Assembly (NCBI GenBank): GCA_963965975.1
Contig: OZ014412.1
Span: 8,494,708-8,558,707, forward strand
Source of the DNA: Xestospongia bergquistia
Taxonomy: Eukaryota; Porifera; Demospongiae; Haplosclerida; Petrosiidae
Length of the DNA stretch: 64,000 bases
Direction: 5' to 3'
The notes beneath the pieces were generated by a model. That model saw only the letters and a list, made by a program, of their open reading frames with translations. It made no database searches and was not told the DNA's origin. A program made the position numbers and the translations under genes. Shown one piece after another: positions 23,511 to 36,412 of this stretch; position 1 is the stretch's first letter, and every line of letters starts with the position of its first letter.

Positions 23511-24023
23511 ATTGAAACTAAAGAATCACAAGATGAACCAATGTAGAAAAGTCACTGTTATACCCATGATCTAGAAATCTAATCCTTTATTTTTGTAGTC
23601 AATTTTTCTAGGATGATAATGTTTTATTTGACTCAAACAATTAGCTATCCCCTTTAAATTTGTGTGACCTTGTGTTACATGTATTTATTTGCTTTGAATG
23701 TATCATATATATTTGGAGTCTTTATTCAAATGTGGACCGATTAAAGACTGATTAGGCCCAGATTTTGACAAACAAAATTAAAGTATATTATATATAATTA
23801 ATTTTATTAACTGCAGCCCTTAAGAACATTGACTATTTTAATTATGTTGTACTCATGATCATATTATTACATGTATGTTCATGTCAATCAGTCTATGTCT
23901 GCCTGTTTAATATTTAATTAGTAAATGCAAATTAAATCAATAAGCAATTGGAATAATTAAGCTACACCGCATGATATTATGAGCATGCTCAGTATTACAA
24001 CTAGCACATGGCATAATTTGATC

Positions 24024-25710
24024 ATGGTGATAGAGGTCCGAGTATCACCACCACTGTCTGAAGTGTATAACTATGATAGTCATTGGTACCAGTTGGGAAT
24101 ACAAGATGTTATAGAGCTAGAAGAAATTAAAAACGAGGCTAGATCTGACAAAAGATCAATGTACCAGTTGTGGCTTCGTAGTAAACCTGGTGCAACAAGG
24201 AGACAGTTCCTGTCAGCTTTAAGAGCTAAACATGTTGGAGATAATACAATTGAAGAGATTTGTGAGCAGGAGTTGATTCAAATGGTAAGTTTACGCAAGC
24301 ATTAACAAACTTGGACTTTAATTTTTTTCATGTACAGACTATTTTATCAACTTGTAACAAATCTTCAGAACAAAATGAAACAACAAAGTGTAGTGTAGAT
24401 GCTGAATTAACTAAAGGTAAGAGCTGTTTTATACTTACCTTATAACAAGAAATATTGGCGAACATTAAATGCGCTTGTTTCAAGTGTATTGGCGAGTTAG
24501 ACAATGGTGTGTGGGTGTGGCCATAAAATTGAGGAGACAACTAAAGCATGTATACTTTCCCTGTGAATGCCTATAGGCTGCTAACACAGTGTATATGGGG
24601 ACTTAAAGAACCTTATCTATATTCATGAGTGCATAAGGTAAGCACATGCTTAGTCAGTATATTAATTCAATTATCATTAATTGAAGCAACCATTAACTAA
24701 TACTAAGAAAGTAAGTTTAGCTACAACACTCTCATAGTAAAATTGTTAGCTCTAATTTTCAAGATAGATAGGATGAACAAATGTTGTAGACTGACATCTT
24801 GTGGTAATAAGTAAAATATTATAGCTATGCAAGAAAACTTGTAATACACATTGTTTTTGTGGGTGTGAACAATATAGAAAATTGTTACTAGCAAGTTATA
24901 AATTTTGTGAACTTACAATAATTCATCAGACTGCCAAAATAAATGCCTTGCCAATACTTCTTGCTATGTAATGATATCACTGTTAAAATAGATTGGTTGT
25001 TTTAACCACTTTGTGATTATTTTGGTTGCATAATTGTCTAAAAAATGCATTGAAAAGTATCAACAACATGTGCTGTTTTGATTACTAATTACTATGGAAT
25101 TGACTGGATATTTCATTCAACAAACAACTCAGAAAGGTTGTGTATGTGGTATATATCTTATTATAAATTCCATAGAGACAATGCTTGTTTACAGACATGT
25201 ATTTACTTGCTCAGTATCCATGATTCTTTTATCTAATTAATAAAATGTTAACAGAATCTTCATAGCTCTGACATATGACCACCAAGTATTGATCAATTTA
25301 TTAGTTATGAAAATAGTGTAACATTTATTACCACTTGGTGCAACCAAAATGACTATGTGTTGGTTAAGTTAACCAATCAATCAATTCTTTAAGAGGATAA
25401 ATAATATAATTATATAATTTTTGTTATTTTATTAACAGTACAAAAGCTGGCTGGCTATCAGATATTAGAGAAACGATATGAAAGTCTTTCACAACTTATT
25501 TTTCCTATGGAGGCAATCAGACATTATATACAGAAAGAGAAAACATTGAATGAAGTGCAAAGATTAGACGGTTCACTAGCTGATAGTTCACTGAGAGCCG
25601 TCAGAACACTGTGCAATAAAGCATCTAATATTCCTAACCAATTGAGAGTATTTGCTATGTTCTTACTACATTCAGAGAGAAATAGTGTACAAATATTTTG
25701 TATTTATTGA
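24024..25710 (+). CDS. Death-domain-like adaptor protein, beta copy 4 (three exons)
   Basis: Exons are 24,024-24,284 (donor GTAAGT), 24,338-24,416 (acceptor TACAG, donor GTAAGA) and 25,439-25,710 (acceptor AACAG). Their joint length is divisible by three and gives 203 residues without a stop. Exon 1 encodes a death-fold-like helical bundle: HWYQLGIQDV, KNEARSDKRSMYQLWL and ATRRQFLSALRA, with the tryptophan-leucine and ATRRQFLSAL spacing typical of death domains. Exon 2 is a short linker. Exon 3 is a helical region of unknown type (GYQILEKRYESLSQLIF...). Death folds assemble signalling complexes; a nucleotide-signal link is only inferred from the neighbouring SLOG/PRTase genes. The 3' end could instead splice onward. 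Confidence 0.6.
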
Positions 25711-25914
25711 AGTAATCAAATATTATTGACTTTACAGAACAAACTTTTACATGTATATACTATGATACATGAAATGATAATCAAAGTTAGATCATGCTAT
25801 TATTAGTGGTATTAGCACTTTACTTGACACTACATTGACCTGTATTCAAATTTGAATCTTAATTTTTGTATATATATAAATTTCTATGAAAAGTTAAAAG
25901 TTACTCACTGTATC

Positions 25915-26765
25915 ATTTTGAATGGAAATCATTTATTGCCATAAACTATTTCAAATTTGTCTGAAGCAATGCTAAAACCTACTAGATATTGTCCAATGTT
26001 CATTGAACTGATTAGACTCCTGAGATTAATGATTAGCATGAATCATGTAATCCTTAACGTAAGCAAGGTAATATTCATCACCATAGCAATAGTTACTTTA
26101 AATTAACATGTATGTTATCATAGCAACTATCACCGTGGTAACAATTACAATAACAATGTTACTATAGCAACAATTTACAGTTTATATCATCATAGGAACA
26201 TTGTTTACATGTATTGCACTATAACTGTTAGGCCAATTGTTATGAACAATGTCAAAACCTACCAGATAATTAATGCCCATTCTTAATTTGAATGTGTTAT
26301 TGACAAGTTTCACTAAAAAAAAAATTTTCTACCATTATGTGAAGTGTTTAGTCACAGTGACAATTTTCTATACATTTTGAAAGAAAATTATTTATTGCTG
26401 TAATTATTCCAAATTTGTCTGAAACAATACCAAAATCTACCAGATATTTAATTGATGATGATTTTTTAATTTATATGCAGTCAGCAAGTTTTGAAACCAA
26501 TTGGACACATGGAATCCTTGTAACCATGTAATCCATGCAAACAGCAACATCACATACATTGTACATCATTATATAACGCTAACTTTAGCAACAATGTGTA
26601 TATTATCATAACAACTGTTACCATGGTATGATGGTAACAATAACCATAACAAGTCAACATTACCATAGAAACATCATATATATAATATATATATATCACC
26701 ATAACAACATTACCATAGAAACATTAGATATATCACCATAGCAACATGAGCTAAGTGAAGACATT
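25915..26765. repeat. Dispersed repeat R, two tandem copies, with CCATAGCAAC-type motifs
   Basis: Two units of about 465 bases. Each starts at a TCATTTATTGC..ATTCCAAATTTGTCTGAA block and continues through an ACCAGATATT block into a run of CACCATAGCAACA/GGTAACAATTACC elements. The same family recurs at 11,758, 17,970 and 30,480-32,060. No coding potential seen. Confidence 0.65.
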
Positions 26766-27239
26766 ACAGACACTTGGCAGCACAAAATGTTATTATTAGC
26801 AATAGACAATTTATAACAGTAAATCCTCTTTACTTTCTACCTTCAACATCTTTCCTTTGAAGTAAGCTTTTTGATTTATTTACTGACGTTTGTGCTTTTC
26901 CTAGAGTGTACATAGAGCTCTATTCTTTAGAAAGAGTTAAGTTTTATGTTATGAATAATAATAATATAAATTAAAAGATTGAAAATGCAATTGTATTTGT
27001 TTTTATATAGTTTAATTTATTTGTATTTGAGAAGTTTCATAAGACAATAATATATGTCAATGTCTACCACTGCTTCATTATTGTCTTATTTATTCACAAA
27101 TTCGGCAAAATACTGTCTACTATCAAAATACTGGATATTCTTCAATTTAGTTATAGTTTTCTTATGTGAACATGTCTAATCCAAGATTCAAACTTAAATA
27201 AAGACAAGACATAAATAACTACTGCTACGAAACACTTTG

Positions 27240-27371
27240 AGTTCTTTTTATGGCTCGATTATTGGAACATAACTCTAATATCTGCTGTTTTTATAAACCC
27301 CACCCATTCTATTTTCGTATATATACGCGCTACAGAAACAAGCGTAGCGTGCGAGGCACTGTAGCGTTGCA
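27240..27371. promoter_or_regulatory. Promoter of the unpaired PRTase copy
   Basis: Contains TTTTTATAAACCCCACCCATTC (CACCC box with a TATAAA-like site) and ATATATACGCGC upstream of the ATG. The same interval precedes the PRTase at 42,202. No SLOG-like exon 1 lies on the other strand here. Confidence 0.45.
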
Positions 27372-27905
27372 ATGGATTTCCAAGACGATCTCTCTTTTAA
27401 CTTCATGGACTATCATCCTTATTACGGTGGAACAAATCCGAATCATTCTAAAGGAAGTGACTCCCAGACATTGGCTTTTCTGAAAGATCCAGATGGATGG
27501 CTAAATCGTACTAAAGAGGACCTTATACGTAGGATAAGTCTTTGGTTAAGAGAGGTTCTAGATATTGTCATAGTTATTGCTCCAGGACATTCTCCAGGAC
27601 CATCGCAAAACTTTTTGTACCCTATTATTGAACACCTTATTGGAGGCAACATAAAGGATGGTAGAGACCTGTTGATACGTACAGAAGAAGTTCCAAAGGC
27701 AACTAAAGGTGGACCACGAGATCAAAGTCTTCACGAGAAGACTATCCAAGTTACAGATCCATCCAGAGTCAAAGATAAAGTGGTTTACATTATTGATGAT
27801 ATATGGACCACTGGCTCTACCCTTCGAGCTTGTGCAAGTCTAATGCGTAAAGCAGGTGCTAGAGATGTCAAGCTGTTAGCTGTTGGGAAAACAGTCAGCA
27901 TGTAA
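27372..27905 (+). CDS. Type I phosphoribosyltransferase-like protein, unpaired copy 1
   Basis: Single exon, 177 residues, starting MDFQDDLSFNFMDYHPYYGG in the TTGCAATGG context. PRPP loop IIDDIWTTGST is intact and the mid motif reads PGHSPGPSQNFLYP. Three residues are missing in frame just before the hydrophobic strand, compared with the LDNLDIVIVI of the copy at 42,202. It ends GKTVSM. There is no divergent SLOG-like exon. The 27,240-29,230 block is duplicated at 42,060-43,590. The core fold should be intact. Confidence 0.83.
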   Translation: MDFQDDLSFNFMDYHPYYGGTNPNHSKGSDSQTLAFLKDPDGWLNRTKEDLIRRISLWLREVLDIVIVIAPGHSPGPSQNFLYPIIEHLIGGNIKDGRDLLIRTEEVPKATKGGPRDQSLHEKTIQVTDPSRVKDKVVYIIDDIWTTGSTLRACASLMRKAGARDVKLLAVGKTVSM

Positions 27906-28877
27906 CATGATGATTGAAAGGAACAGTATATTAAGTGACAATTTCTCACAAAATATTGTGTAATGAGTTAAATTACTGTTCATAATTTATTTAATGTGAG
28001 TCATGCAATTTTACATATTATATATAAGTTATATTGTCATTCAATTTTCATATATTATAATGTTACATATAAACATACACTTTTTATATATTATAATGTT
28101 ATATAGTGATACAATTCTTATATATACTTAATTTAACAAATGAATACACTTGCAGTCTTAATTAATCACTACACACTTGCTTGTAGCCGTGTACCATGTC
28201 TCAGATTTGACGCGAATTTTTCAGGTGTGATAATAGTTGTATAGCATGACATATCACATATTGATAAAAAATTATCATAAAATATCATGATATTATCTTT
28301 ATAATTATGTATTAAACACTGATGTATACAAAGGAGAAACTTTCCCAATTGTTCATAGAAGTATCCAAATCTAAAACTAACAATAAAAATGACACCATTT
28401 CCAGAACAGAATAGACTAAACAAACACAAACAAAAATTATAAACGCAAAAGTGGAGGAGAACAGTCATAAAATCTCATAACTGTCATGCAGCAGTTTTAT
28501 GGTACTTAAAAATGAGTATAAAAATGTTTGGAAAACAAGCATTTAACTTATATGTACTTTTTAAATCTTTAAATTAAGCATTAGTTAATATGTATATGCT
28601 AATAACTTTACATCAAGTTAATGACAGTTAAGCACGAATGCTAATAACTGTACATGTAGTCAGTTACAGCTACAGCAAAATCGGACTAAACATATACATG
28701 TTCATCTTGCTGCATGTTTAAATTGCTTTATTTGACATGTGTATCACATGTTTGATAATGTTCAGTTCATCCCCAACTATATAGATCATGCAACATACCA
28801 TCAACCATTGCTATAGCTGATGAGACTGAGCATCCTTTTGAACAATACTAAAGTCTGACAGATCTTCTCCAGCCTCA

Positions 28878-29039
28878 ACTATATAATGGAATTGATTGGA
28901 GAGTAATAGCAAGACTTTAGTGTTTTTATTATTGACCAAGCTGTTGTATGCCTATTCCTTATTTTAAAAAACTGAATAGGCAAACATCAGCTTGGTAAAT
29001 AATCTTGATATTACTCTCCAATCATCTCCATTATATAGT
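28878..29039. repeat. Short foldback (hairpin) element, copy 1
   Basis: The ends read ACTATATAATGG...CCATTATATAGT, with further inner complementarity (ACCAAGCTG..TGCCTATTC against GAATAGGCA..CAGCTTGGT). Almost all of the 162 bases can fold on themselves. A second copy lies at 43,246-43,407 within the duplicated block. It fits a non-autonomous foldback or MITE-like element, but no target duplication was resolved. Confidence 0.7.
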
Positions 29040-29525
29040 ATAATGATATCACTGTTGAATTGGATTGTTTGTTTTGACCATTTTGTGATTATTTACACGA
29101 CTAAAAATTCTTTGAAAAATACCAACTACATAATTATGTTGTTTTGATTACTAATTACTATGAAAGTGACTGTACATTTTATTCAACGAATGACTTAGAA
29201 AGGCCATGTATGTAATATACAAGACTAACTTATTATAAATTCCATAGAGACACTCCTTATTTACACACATGTACATGTCCAATATCCATGAATCTTCTTT
29301 TATGTAACTAATAAAATGTTAACAGAACCTTCGTACCTCAGATAATAAACTATATATATGACCATCAAGTATCAATCAATTTATTAGTTAAGAAACAGTG
29401 TAATATTTACAACTATTCAGTGTCTTATATGCAACTTAAATGACTATATATTGGTTAAGTCAACCAATCAATTCTTTAAGAAGATAAATAATATAATAAA
29501 ATAATTTTTGATATTTTATTAACAG

Positions 29526-30200
29526 TAAAAAAAGTTGGCTGGTTATCAGATATTAGAGAAATACTGTGAACATCTTTCACAACTTATTTTTCCTATGGAG
29601 GGACTCAGATGTTATGTACAGAAAAAGTTCTCAAAGAAAACATTTGATGAAAATCATAAAATGCAAAGATTAGACAGTTCACTAGCTGATAGTTCACTGA
29701 AAGCTGTCACGAGACTATGTGCAATAAAGAATCTAATATTCCTAACCAATTGAGAGTATTTACTATGTTCTTACTACATTCAGAGAACATAGTATACATG
29801 TACATGTATACTATGTTCAACATAACATTTATTACCACTTGATGTCTTATATGCAACCTAAATAACTGTGTTGGTGAAGTCAACCTATCAATTCTTTAAG
29901 GGGTTAAATAATATAATTATATAATTTTTGTTATTTTATTAACAGTACAAAATTTGACTGGCTATCAGATGTTAGAGAAATGATATGAAAGTCTTTCACA
30001 ACTTATTTTTCCTATGGAGGCAGTCAGACATTTTATACAGAAAGAGTTATCTCAAAGAAAACATTTGATGAAGTGCAAAGATTAGACGATTCACTAGCTA
30101 ATGGTTCACTGAGAGCAGTCAGAACACTGTGCATAATAGAGAATCCAGTATTCCTAACCTATTGAGAGTATTTGCTATGTTCTTACTACATTCAGAGAAT
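29526..30200 (+). pseudogene. Two orphan copies of death-domain gene exon 3
   Basis: 29,526-29,753 matches exon 3 of the gene at 24,024, with AACAG acceptor, GYQILEKYCEHLSQLIFPME and SLADSSLKAV, and runs open for about 72 codons. 29,946-30,200 is a second copy with an internal TGA and frameshifts. The preceding intron sequence (about 29,044-29,525) also matches 24,972-25,438. No exon 1 or 2 lies upstream, so these are leftovers of unequal exchange. Confidence 0.65.
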
Positions 30201-30479
30201 ATATACATGAACATGTATAGGAAAGATATATTCAAGTTAAAAGTAGGCAAGTATTTTGAATTTATTGAAGTATATAATCAGATATTGTTGATTTTACTAA
30301 ACAGACTTTTACACGTATATACTATGACCCATGAAATGATAATCAAAGTTGGATCATACTATTATTAGTGGTATTAGTACTTTACTTGACACTACATTGG
30401 CCTGTATTCAAATTTGAATCTTAATTTTTGTATATATAAAATAATTTTCTATGAAAATAAAAAAAATTTACTATCTTGT

Positions 30480-32060
30480 CGTTTTCTACACATTTGAATG
30501 GAAATCATTTATTGCCATAAACTATTCCAAACTTGTCCGAAGCAATACCAAAACTGAATTTATATGTATTATCCAATGCCATGCATATTCACCAAGTTTC
30601 AAACTGATTAGTCTCATGTAATCACCAACACTATCATGAACCATGCAATCCATAACATAAGTAATGTAATATTCATCTCCACAGCAATAGTTACTTTGAT
30701 GTATATGTTATCACAGCAACTATCACCATGGTAATAATTACCGTAACAATGTTACTTACTATAGCAACAATTTACAGTTTGCTTGCATCATCATAGCAAC
30801 ATTACTTACAAGTATTACACTATAACTGTTAGGCCAACTATTATTTCAGAATTGCTATGAACAATGTCAAAATGTACCAGATACTTAATTAATGACCATT
30901 GTTAATTTGAATGCGCTATTGACAAGTTGCACTAAAAATAATTTTTATCATTGTGTGAAATGGTTAGTCACTGACCATTTTCTACATACATATTTTGGAA
31001 GAAAATCATTTATTGCAATAGCTATTCCAAATTTATCTGAAACAATACCAAACCTATCAAATATTTAATTTATGATGATTGTTTAATTTCTATGCAAGTT
31101 TTGAAACCAATTGGACACATGAAATCCTTGGAACCATGCAAATGGCAACATCACATACATTGTATGTCATTGTATAATAAGATTCCAAATAATGGGCTCT
31201 GCTAACTCGTCCATCATACTTCAAATTCTTTTTTATAAATTATTTGAATCTTGCTCTGTCATCGTTGACTATTTTATAACTTATTTCATATTCTTTAGCA
31301 ATGAAATAACAATATATTATTTCAGTGACACCATAAACTTTCAAACCGTTCACTTGTAACTCACATATCTTTCCTTTGGCCATAGTTTGCAGTGATTTTG
31401 GTTGATCTGTTGTAACAAATCATCATAAGACAATAATAATTATATGTCAATTTACATTCAATAACCACTGCTTCATTATTGTCTTGTTTATTCACAAATT
31501 GGGCAAAATACTGTCTGAACAGAGCCATCTGTTTGTGAATGTTGGGTCAATTATGAGTAGGCATTGTAATGACACATCCAACCAAGTTGTATTACACTAT
31601 TGTTCTCAAGTAATTAGTTTTAATCCTGTGAAGCATTATGTTTTCAATTTTGTTATAAACAATGTCGAAACTTACCAGATATTTAATTAATGATCATCAT
31701 TTAATTTCCAAGCATAATCAGCAAGTTTTTTTTAAAAAACAATTAATTTTCTACCAAAAAATGAAGAATTTAATCTCTTCCATTTTCTACATATTTGAAA
31801 GGAAATTAGTGATTGCTGATCAGAGAGAACACCAAAACCTACCAGATATTTAATTTATGATGATTGTTAATTTCTTTCCAGTCAGTAAGTTTTGAAATAA
31901 ATTGGACACACGAAATACTTGGAACATGTAATCCATGTAACATCATATACATTTATGTCATCAGAGCAACAATTACTTTAGCAACAATATAATGTATTAT
32001 CATAACATATCATAACTATAGGAAAAACATATATATCACCATAGTAACATAAAGTTTGAC
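30480..32060. repeat. Dispersed repeat R, tandem array
   Basis: At least three further units of the 25,915-26,765 family, with the same TTTATTGC..ATTCCAAATTTGTC block, ACCAGATATTTAATT block and CATCACAT/CCATAGCAAC runs. A 31,420-31,510 insert (ATAAGACAATAAT...ATTATTGTCTT inverted ends) matches 27,040-27,110. Confidence 0.6.
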
Positions 32061-32435
32061 CCTACAACCATGTGGTAGGTGAAGACATATAGTATAGACG
32101 CCGAGCAACACAGAAATGTATTAACATGGGTATAAATAGTAATAGACAATTTATAACAGTAAACCCTCCTTATTTTCTTACCTTCAGCATCTTTCCTTTG
32201 AAGTAAGCTTTTTTATTTGTTTGCTAACGTTCTTGCCTTTCCTAGAATGTATGTAGAGCTCAATTCTTAACAAAGGTTAAGTTTTATTAATATATAATAT
32301 ATATATATATATATTTATAATACAATTATATAGTTTAATTCATTTTTGTTTGACAAGTTGCAATATAGTATGCATGTTGGAAGAAAGTAATTCCATTGAT
32401 AAAGCAGAGTTTCTTTCTAATTTGCTTTCCTAAGC

Positions 32436-35191
32436 TTACATATTCGATTGTGAATTGATGGGGTGTTGTTCATCAGTAGTAGAGATGATAAAAGAACTGT
32501 CTGCCTTTTTAGTTGGTGGACTTTCCTCAACAATATCCAAATCAGGCAATGATCTCTTATATTGATACAAGGACCTTACATGCTTGTCTTCCTGTATGAG
32601 TTGTTGTTCATGACATGTTGGTTCTGATTTTCTTTCGATAATTCTTGATTGATCCTTTATATCAGGTTCCACTTCTAATGTTGCTTGAATAGGAGTTTCT
32701 TGCTTACTTTGCCCTTTATCAGATGTTTTTCTTTTACTAACTTGAGTTACCTGCTTTTGCATCCCAGTTGAGGTAACAGGAGATGATTGGGTCATTAGAG
32801 AGCTAAGAGGAATATGGATCTTTTTCCCTTTACATTTATCCCATGTGTCTCGAGTTCCTCCTTTTTTCGGGATATCAGTATCACTCCAAGTGAATGCAAT
32901 AAGATAGCGACTCTCTGCAACTTTTGAATTGCGATCATGGAAACCTTTATACTCTTTATAGGCTGCTCCGATTAAAATGGCTGACTGAATTTGTTGTAAT
33001 GAGTCTTCTTTGATCTTTTCAGAGAACATTCTATGATACATATTAGTGGTACGGCCAGGATTTTTCATCCAGTCTTTTTCACTGTTATCTATAAATTGTG
33101 GCCTATCAGTGTTTTCAAATTTACATGGGAAATGTAATGTGAGGTGTGGTACTTCTCCTTGTAAAAACAATGATACAGCAATATGATCTAAATGGGAATA
33201 ATGCCATATGAATTATTTAGACTGTAACTGTTATATTAGTAGAGTTACTTGTTAATATATATGCTATTAACAGCTGAATATCAGGCAGGCAGTAATTCTA
33301 TTGATTAATAGGGGACAAGAGATGGAGTGCAGAAATTTTATAATTTGATTAATTATTCATGAAGGTCAAACGCCAAAAATTTGGGGAAAAAGCTTGCCAA
33401 ACAAGACATTGAATACTGTGATAAAACTAACTAGAGTTTTACTATATAGGAAGTATGTAGTCATATATGTAATTTAACTGTAACTATACCTGACTGTGCC
33501 TAAACCTGACGTTTTATTTTACCAGGGGACAAGCTTAAGTGTAAGTTACTAATTATAATATAAGGCATGTCCCATGTGGAGCCCAATGTAGCTAGCCAGG
33601 ATATATCCTTTTATTTGCAGTGAGTTAATTTATTATTTATTAGGGAATATGAATGATTAAAAGTTTTTTACATATAACTACAGCTGATATTAGTTCTCTA
33701 ACTGAAAAGTGTTACTATTTCTTTTGTTATAAGGAGAGGCTAGACTCTTATCTGTTTCAACAGGTTAGTATTTACAATAAAAAGAACTGCATGTGTCAAT
33801 ATGAATACACACACAGACACACTAAAAACATATTTACTTTATTAATATTAAGATCATAACAAGGGAATAAAAGTTTTCTTTTAATAATCATGAAATGTAG
33901 GGATGGTGACAAAATATCTCAAACAAAACTATAGTAGGAATGAGTAATACTGTAAATCTGGAAATGTTAGGATTATAGACACAAACCTTTTCATGAATGG
34001 AAATATACAAACAAAACATCTATATTCAGGCTTATCATATCTATAATAAAACATAGGATGCATGTTAGAGAGACACAGAATGAAAAAGACAGATATGCTG
34101 TGGCTATGAAAAAGAACAGAAGTCATTTGACATTTACCAAGAAAACTTTTCACAACCTTGAATTGTTCATGCATTGTTCATAACTAGAGGAAGTATCTTT
34201 TCTAGAGTGACTATAAGAAAAGGAAATATTCTGGTGATTTATCCCAAAATAGCATTTTTACTCTGAAAATGTTTACTCTGAAAATTTACAGATTCATCTA
34301 GCACATTCAACTTTTAATTATAGTGCTACATTACAATAATAATACTGTAATGACAGCTGAATCACACATTTATTGCTCTCTATTATATGGCTACTAATTA
34401 TTCTTACTATGGTCTTGTTCAAGATGCTTTTGTCATTATCCTTATTATTTTCATACTTTGTAAAACTGTCACAAACTTCATGTAAGTAATTAGCATACTT
34501 TGTAAAAATGTCACAGACTTTGTGTAAGTAATTAGTATATTTTATAAAACTGTCACAAACTTCACATAAGTAATTAAATAATACAGCACTAAAGTTATAG
34601 CCATTGTAAATACTGTTCTCAATCTGTATGTTTAAGTATTTTCAATACAAAATAGTTACACTATCTTAGTTTATACTTGTAATTCTGTACTAATTGTTAA
34701 CAGTATATGAGGTAATAGATCTACTTCGTTTTTATCCAGTACATATTATGTAGAAACTACCAGATAAACTTGATTGCTAAGATGAGAAGGTTCTGCCTCC
34801 AATTAATGTTTTGTACAAATTACATGAAGTTTGTGACAGTTATATATGCTAATTATTTTACTTGCTAATTATTCTGCCACATCCACCCAAACTTGACTAT
34901 ACACTAGTGCTATAACATAATTTACATAGTAAACTGGTTTGTAAGTTAAGAAACACAGTGGGCAAGGTCAGTTTTTAACATAAAAGCTCCTTCACACATA
35001 CCCATCCAAGCAGCTCCTCCACTGACTAAGTACACTTGTTCTAATGACAACTTAAATTCGTCTTTGATGACTTCTTTAGTTTTATCAATAGCTCTGTGAA
35101 AGATTTCTGACGTTAACTTGCTTCCGTCTTCTCGTCTACCAGCTGTTCCAATGATACTAACCATTACCTTCGCCTTTGAGTCAAGAGACAT
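32436..35191 (-). CDS. SLOG-like protein, unpaired copy (two exons)
   Basis: Exon 1 is 35,191-35,002 and exon 2 is 33,187-32,436, with GTATGT donor and CCCATTTAG acceptor across an intron of about 1.8 kb. The join is in frame and gives about 313 residues. Exon 1 carries SIIGTAGRRED and VSGGAAWM; the junction supplies DHIAVSLFL. Exon 2 carries NPGRTTNMYHRMFSEK, IQSAILIGAAYKEYKGFHDRN and GGTRDTWDKC, then the charged tail ending HPINSQSNM. All key motifs are kept. There is no PRTase on the opposite strand upstream. The intron is about 700 bases longer than in the paired copies and holds a 52-base tandem repeat. Confidence 0.78.
34453..34578. repeat. Tandem repeat, about 52 bases x 2.5, inside the SLOG-like intron
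   Basis: Units contain TACTTTGTAAAACTGTCACA, then ACTTCATGTAAGTAATTAG, with small changes. An inverted fragment lies near 34,820-34,855. Confidence 0.75.
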
Positions 35192-36252
35192 AACTTCGCA
35201 TTGAAGGATTGGAACAGGGAATGGGCGTGGCTATATTTATATTACTATCTCGCACAAGTCACACCTTGTTTGGCATATGAATTTTACGTTTTTTTCTAGT
35301 TGGTATACAGCCCATGGGCACAATCCAATACTATTCAACATCCACAGTCTAGCCTATTATTTTCATAATTCATTTTTTGGTGAATGACTGTATATATCTC
35401 CAAAACAATTTCATTCTTGGATTTTTCTGAATACTTCCAATCTGTGGTTATGTTGAAATGTCTAATATAAGAATTGATTTACATAAAAGATGTTTGATTT
35501 AATAGCTTTTACAATTAAATTTCAGAAGTCAGGTTGGCTATAGTAGCCACTATGGATCCTTGACCAGTAGCAGTACTACAATACATGACACAAAGTATCA
35601 TGTACATGAAGGAACTGTATGTGTGGTGCTTCTTCAAAACCATCTTTAGTAAAGCCATGCAACTGAAAGAATCCACGCCCATCAGCATAAAATGCATATG
35701 CAGCAATATTCAATATTCCTTTAGACATGCAATTTGTACACCTTATAAAATAACTGATGTATTTATTGACTTACATAAACTTTCAAAATAAACCAACATG
35801 ATCAACAGTATTTACTTTGATCAAAGTATTAATATTTCGATACAAGTATGTTAAAGAACATTCTAAACCATCTGAATAAACAATATTTACATTTGATCAA
35901 AGTGTTAATACATTAAATTCCGATACATGTATGTTAAAGAACATTCTATACCTTTAGTAATAAGTTTGAACAATGAGAGAATGTTTTGTTTATCTTTTCC
36001 TTAAAGTAATAGTTTTTCTACACATACACAGAAAGACACTAATTAACATATGCAAGTAACATCAATTGTACGCATCAATATGAGTGTACATTTAGCAAAT
36101 ATAGTGACGGAGTGATAGATAGTAAATATAGGTTGAGCTTAATCATAAATTAAAACTTGGTATATAGAAACTTTTGGCCATGCATGTGGGCAAGCCTGAT
36201 ATTCCTAGATGCAAGCTAGAAAAGTGACTTAAAATATGTAAAAATAAATAAG
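35192..36252. other. Intergenic, no gene recognised; contains a two-unit tandem repeat
   Basis: No supported exon. 35,811-35,870 and 35,886-35,952 are two copies of a TTTGATCAAAGT..TTAATA..GATACA.GTATGTTAAAGAACATTCTA unit. A TAATAGCTTTTACAATTAAA segment near 35,500 recurs near 39,363. Confidence 0.5.
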
Positions 36253-36412
36253 TCTGTTTAATTAAGTATTAAGTTAATTATGAAAATATGTGTGTGAGTA
36301 ATAAACTAATGATTGTCTATTACTACATGTATCTTTTTTTGATAATTAAATATACTTAACATAATGACAATGGATACATACTTATATTAATACAGAAAAG
36401 ATCATTAAAGTC
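36253..36412. repeat. Duplicate of the zinc-finger gene 3' flank
   Basis: Closely matches 37,705-37,861, which directly follows the zinc-finger stop codon. With the finger relic at 37,195-37,412 it shows that the whole zinc-finger locus was once tandemly duplicated. Confidence 0.65.

Noticed and set aside
34453..34578. Short spaced repeats as a CRISPR array
   Set aside because: Units are imperfect, contiguous and inside a eukaryotic intron.
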